From the NCBI GenBank assembly GCA_028290685.1, contig JAQGJI010000100.1, forward strand, positions 1 to 17,946: DNA of 17,946 nucleotides. The letters are read 5' to 3'. How positions within the stretch are numbered: position 1 is the stretch's first letter; every line of letters starts with the position of its first letter. A program made the translations under genes and the position numbers. The DNA comes from Devosia sp. Its GTDB lineage: Bacteria > Pseudomonadota > Alphaproteobacteria > Rhizobiales > Devosiaceae. The notes under the pieces are model-generated. The model was not told the DNA's origin. It worked only from the letters and a program-made list of their open reading frames with translations, and made no database searches. This document shows, in pieces, positions 15,642 to 17,946 of this stretch.

Positions 15642-16985
15642 GTGGCAAGGAAATATTTCGGCACCGACGGCATTCGCGGTCTCGCCAATGGCGACAAGCT
15701 CACCCCCGAACTGGCCATGAAGATCGGCATGGCCGCAGGCAAAAAATTTGTGCGCGGCGACCATCGCAATCGCGTGGTGATCGGTAAGGATACGCGCCGG
15801 TCTGGCTACATGATCGAGACGGCGCTGACGGCCGGGTTCACCGCCGTGGGCATGGATGTGTATCTGCTGGGCCCCATGCCGACACCGGCTGTTGCCATGC
15901 TGACCCGCTCGCTGCGCGCCGATCTGGGCGTGATGATCTCCGCCTCCCACAATCCCTACGATGATAACGGCATCAAGCTGTTTCGCCCCGATGGCTACAA
16001 GCTTTCCGATGACGTTGAAGCCGATATAGAACGCCTGATCGATGGGGACAGCCGTTCGCTGCTGGCCCACGGCATGCAGATCGGGCGCGCGCATCGTGAC
16101 GAGGAAGCCAGCACCCGCTATATCGAATACGCCAAGCGCACGCTGCCCCGGAACATCGATCTTTCCGGTCTTCGCGTGGTTCTCGATTGCGCCAATGGTG
16201 CCGCCTACAAGGTCGCTCCCATTGCGCTTTGGGAGTTGGGCGCCGAAGTCATCACCGTCGGCGTCAAACCCGATGGCTACAACATCAACCACAAGGTTGG
16301 CTCGACCGCGCCCGAGGCGGTTGCCGCCAAGGTGCGCGAAATGCGCGCCGATATCGGCATTGCCTTGGACGGCGATGCGGACCGTGTCATCATCATCGAC
16401 GAAAAGGGCAACGTGGTCGATGGCGACCAGTTCATGGCGGTGATTGCGCACAGCTGGCTGCAACGTGAAATGCTCCAGGGCGGCGGCATCGTTGCGACCG
16501 TCATGTCCAATCTGGGCCTTGAGCGCTATTTGCTGTCGCTCGGCCTGACGCTGGAGCGCACCCAGGTCGGCGACCGATACGTGCTCGAAGCCATGCGCGC
16601 AAAAGGCTTCAACGTCGGCGGCGAACAGTCGGGCCACATTATCCTGTCCGATTTTACCACGACCGGCGATGGCCTCGTGGCGGCCCTGCAACTGCTCGCC
16701 GTGCTCAAGCAGCAGGAGCGTCCTGTGTCCGACATCTGTGCCCGCTTCGCCAAGGTTCCGCAATTGCTGCGCAGCGTTAAGTTCAAGGCTGGCAAGCCGC
16801 TTGAGAACAAGCAGGTCATTGCTGCAATTGCCGATGCACAAGCCATGCTGGGGCAGGGCGGGCGCCTTGTGGTGCGCGCCTCGGGGACCGAGCCGGTGAT
16901 CCGCGTCATGGGCGAGGCCGATGATGCAGCCCTTGTTTCAACTGTAGTCGCCCAGATCGAAGCGGCTATTCTTGAGGTTGCATGA
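15642..16985 (+). CDS. glmM: Phosphoglucosamine mutase GlmM
   Basis: GlmM interconverts glucosamine-6-phosphate and glucosamine-1-phosphate, the step leading to UDP-GlcNAc for peptidoglycan and LPS. The 447 residues are the normal length and show the four-domain phosphohexomutase plan. The start is the typical YFGTDGIRG (5-13). The catalytic phosphoserine is Ser102 in ISASHNPYDDNGIK. The magnesium-binding loop is DGDADR (243-248), the sugar-binding motif is GEQSGH, and the phosphate-binding loop is RASGTEPVIRVM near the C-terminus. The GTG at 15642 is chosen because GAGGG lies 6 bases upstream and the protein starts right before the conserved motif. The frame is open far into ftsH, but that extension is unconserved. 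The ftsH-glmM pairing is common in Hyphomicrobiales. Confidence 0.97.
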   Translation: MARKYFGTDGIRGLANGDKLTPELAMKIGMAAGKKFVRGDHRNRVVIGKDTRRSGYMIETALTAGFTAVGMDVYLLGPMPTPAVAMLTRSLRADLGVMISASHNPYDDNGIKLFRPDGYKLSDDVEADIERLIDGDSRSLLAHGMQIGRAHRDEEASTRYIEYAKRTLPRNIDLSGLRVVLDCANGAAYKVAPIALWELGAEVITVGVKPDGYNINHKVGSTAPEAVAAKVREMRADIGIALDGDADRVIIIDEKGNVVDGDQFMAVIAHSWLQREMLQGGGIVATVMSNLGLERYLLSLGLTLERTQVGDRYVLEAMRAKGFNVGGEQSGHIILSDFTTTGDGLVAALQLLAVLKQQERPVSDICARFAKVPQLLRSVKFKAGKPLENKQVIAAIADAQAMLGQGGRLVVRASGTEPVIRVMGEADDAALVSTVVAQIEAAILEVA

Positions 16986-17053
16986 ACAAGAACATGCTTT
17001 GGTTGGGCTGGCGCCGTAGTTTATTGAGCCACAATTAGGGTTAATCGTTTAGG

Positions 17054-17068
17054 TTAAGCAGGCTTTAA
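17054..17068. promoter_or_regulatory. CtrA-type box TTAA-N7-TTAA before the barrel gene
   Basis: TTAA (17054-17057), GCAGGCT and TTAA (17065-17068) match exactly the CtrA consensus known from Caulobacter and rhizobia. The box ends 61 bases before the start codon. A weak -10-like ATATTG (17081-17086) lies where a promoter with its -35 inside the box would place it. A third TTAA (17041-17044) precedes it at 9-base spacing. The 144-base gap after glmM shows no clear glmM terminator. Confidence 0.5.
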
Positions 17069-17129
17069 GAAACTTCGCCCATATTGGCTGTCAATCGACT
17101 GGTGTCGTGGCAACCAAAGGACGAAATTC

Positions 17130-17888
17130 ATGCGCAAGCTCATCGCTGCGGTTACAGTGGCAGTGGTCACTCTCATCGCCGGTCAGGCAATCGCCGCCGA
17201 CTTCCCCGAATATCCCCCGATCATCGATATCCCCGAAGTGGATTACGGTGTGGAAGGCTCTTTCTACCTGCGCGGCAGCGCGGCCTGGAACGCCCTGTGG
17301 TCCAAGGAAGCCAAGGCTTATGAATGCGTGGAGTGTGGCGGCGGGGTTGTCGAAACCACCTTCCCGTTCCACGAGATGGGTTATGGCTACAGCGTCGGCG
17401 CCGGCTTCGGCTATGAAACGGGCACCGGCCTGCGCGTCGATACAACGATCGACTACGTTGGCAACGAAGGCCTCAAGGTTACCAAGGGCGCCGAATACGG
17501 CACCCGCCAGGGCGACTACACGGTCAAGCTGCGCTCCACCATTGCCCTGGCCAACGTCTACTACGACTTCTCCCTTGGTGGTGAATACGGCTATGGCGCT
17601 GGTGGCGGTGCCTTCGGCTATGTCGGCGCCGGCGCCGGTGCCGCCTTCAGCAAGGTCGACGTTTCAGCACCCGCTGGCGTCAACGTCGCGTCGGGCAGCA
17701 ATACCAGCTTTGCGGCTGCTGCCATGGCCGGTGTCGGCTATGATTTCGGCTCGGTGGTCGCGGATGTCGGCTATCGCGGTATCTACATTGCCAAGCTCAG
17801 CAACGGGGCTGCTATTCCTGACGCTGTTTCCTCGTCCAACAATTGGATCCATGAAGTGCGCGGCACCGTCCGCTACCGCTTCAACTGA
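17130..17888 (+). CDS. Outer-membrane beta-barrel protein (Omp25/Omp31-like)
   Basis: The 252-residue protein begins with a Sec signal peptide (MRKLIAAVTVAVVTLIAG, cleavage after AIA near residue 22). Short alternating strands rich in Gly, Tyr and aromatic girdle residues follow: GSFYLRGSAAW, GYGYSVGAGFGYETG, LRVDTTIDYVG, VYYDFSLG, GAFGYVGAGAGAAF, GVGYDFGSVVADVGYRGIY and the last strand VRGTVRYRF. This fits the eight-stranded porin-like family abundant in Hyphomicrobiales outer membranes, whose role is mostly structural. The C-terminus ends RYRFN, one residue after the usual terminal Phe. A CxxC pair (Cys66, Cys69) in an early extracellular or periplasmic stretch is unusual for a barrel. AAGGA lies upstream of the ATG. 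A hairpin terminator follows, so it is probably monocistronic. The exact function is unknown. Confidence 0.85.
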   Translation: MRKLIAAVTVAVVTLIAGQAIAADFPEYPPIIDIPEVDYGVEGSFYLRGSAAWNALWSKEAKAYECVECGGGVVETTFPFHEMGYGYSVGAGFGYETGTGLRVDTTIDYVGNEGLKVTKGAEYGTRQGDYTVKLRSTIALANVYYDFSLGGEYGYGAGGGAFGYVGAGAGAAFSKVDVSAPAGVNVASGSNTSFAAAAMAGVGYDFGSVVADVGYRGIYIAKLSNGAAIPDAVSSSNNWIHEVRGTVRYRFN

Positions 17889-17920
17889 TTGCTGTTTTCA
17901 AACCTGCCATCAGCTCTCCT

Positions 17921-17946
17921 GGTTGGTGCCCTTCGGGGCACCAATT
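17921..17946 (+). terminator. UUCG-loop terminator after the barrel gene
   Basis: TTGGTGCCC (17923-17931) pairs perfectly with GGGCACCAA (17936-17944) around the stable tetraloop TTCG. Two T bases follow before the window ends, so the full U-tract cannot be seen. It lies about 33 bases after the stop codon. Confidence 0.75.

Noticed and set aside
15522..16841. 439-codon open frame on the minus strand across glmM
   Set aside because: It lies wholly opposite glmM, whose catalytic motifs are unmistakable. Its translation is rich in His, Gly and Ala without domain features, as expected for a GC-rich antisense shadow.

Overview
The window is GC-rich chromosomal DNA from an alphaproteobacterium, most likely of the order Hyphomicrobiales. 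The gene order yebC, ruvC-ruvA-ruvB, ybgC, tolQ-tolR-tolA-tolB-pal-cpoB, tilS, ftsH, glmM is the arrangement I know from that order. The protein sequences (YebC with an N-terminal GHSHAKNI, MNxNFRNFA-type FtsH, Omp25/Omp31-like barrel) fit it too. Devosia or Pelagibacterium-like organisms are my best guess at family level, by inference only. Nearly everything is core housekeeping. I found no insertion sequence, phage gene, CRISPR array, tRNA or rRNA.

Layout. (1) 1-1607: the 3' part of a YmdB-type phosphodiesterase gene, then yebC behind a good sigma-70-like promoter. (2) 1654-2436, minus strand: a membrane-anchored GGEEF diguanylate cyclase, convergent with yebC and divergent from ruvC. It is the only minus-strand gene. 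(3) 2632-5990: ruvC, ruvA, ruvB, a YkuE-like metallophosphoesterase and ybgC, each joined to the next by a 4-base start/stop overlap, so Holliday-junction processing is translationally chained to the first Tol-Pal gene. (4) 6197-11823: tolQ, tolR, tolA, tolB, pal, cpoB, the envelope-constriction machine, with a hairpin after tolB and a strong intrinsic terminator after pal. (5) 11808-13082: tilS, overlapping cpoB. (6) 13083-13579: a 497-base gap without a convincing protein gene but rich in inverted repeats, ending in a terminator-like hairpin and a possible ftsH promoter. (7) 13580-16985: ftsH and glmM, separated by a terminator and a long stem-loop in the glmM leader. (8) 17130-17888: an outer-membrane beta-barrel gene behind an exact TTAA-N7-TTAA (CtrA-type) box, closed by a UUCG-loop terminator at the window edge.

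How the genes work together. TolQ-TolR-TolA form a proton-driven inner-membrane motor that reaches TolB and the lipoprotein Pal. CpoB tunes this system and links it to peptidoglycan synthesis, FtsH controls membrane-protein and lipid-A enzyme levels, and GlmM supplies the amino sugar for peptidoglycan and LPS. The right two thirds of the window are therefore an envelope neighbourhood. The unexplained signals are all non-coding: the tilS-ftsH gap, the glmM leader stem-loop, the nested inverted repeats between tolB and pal, and the CtrA-like box before the barrel gene.
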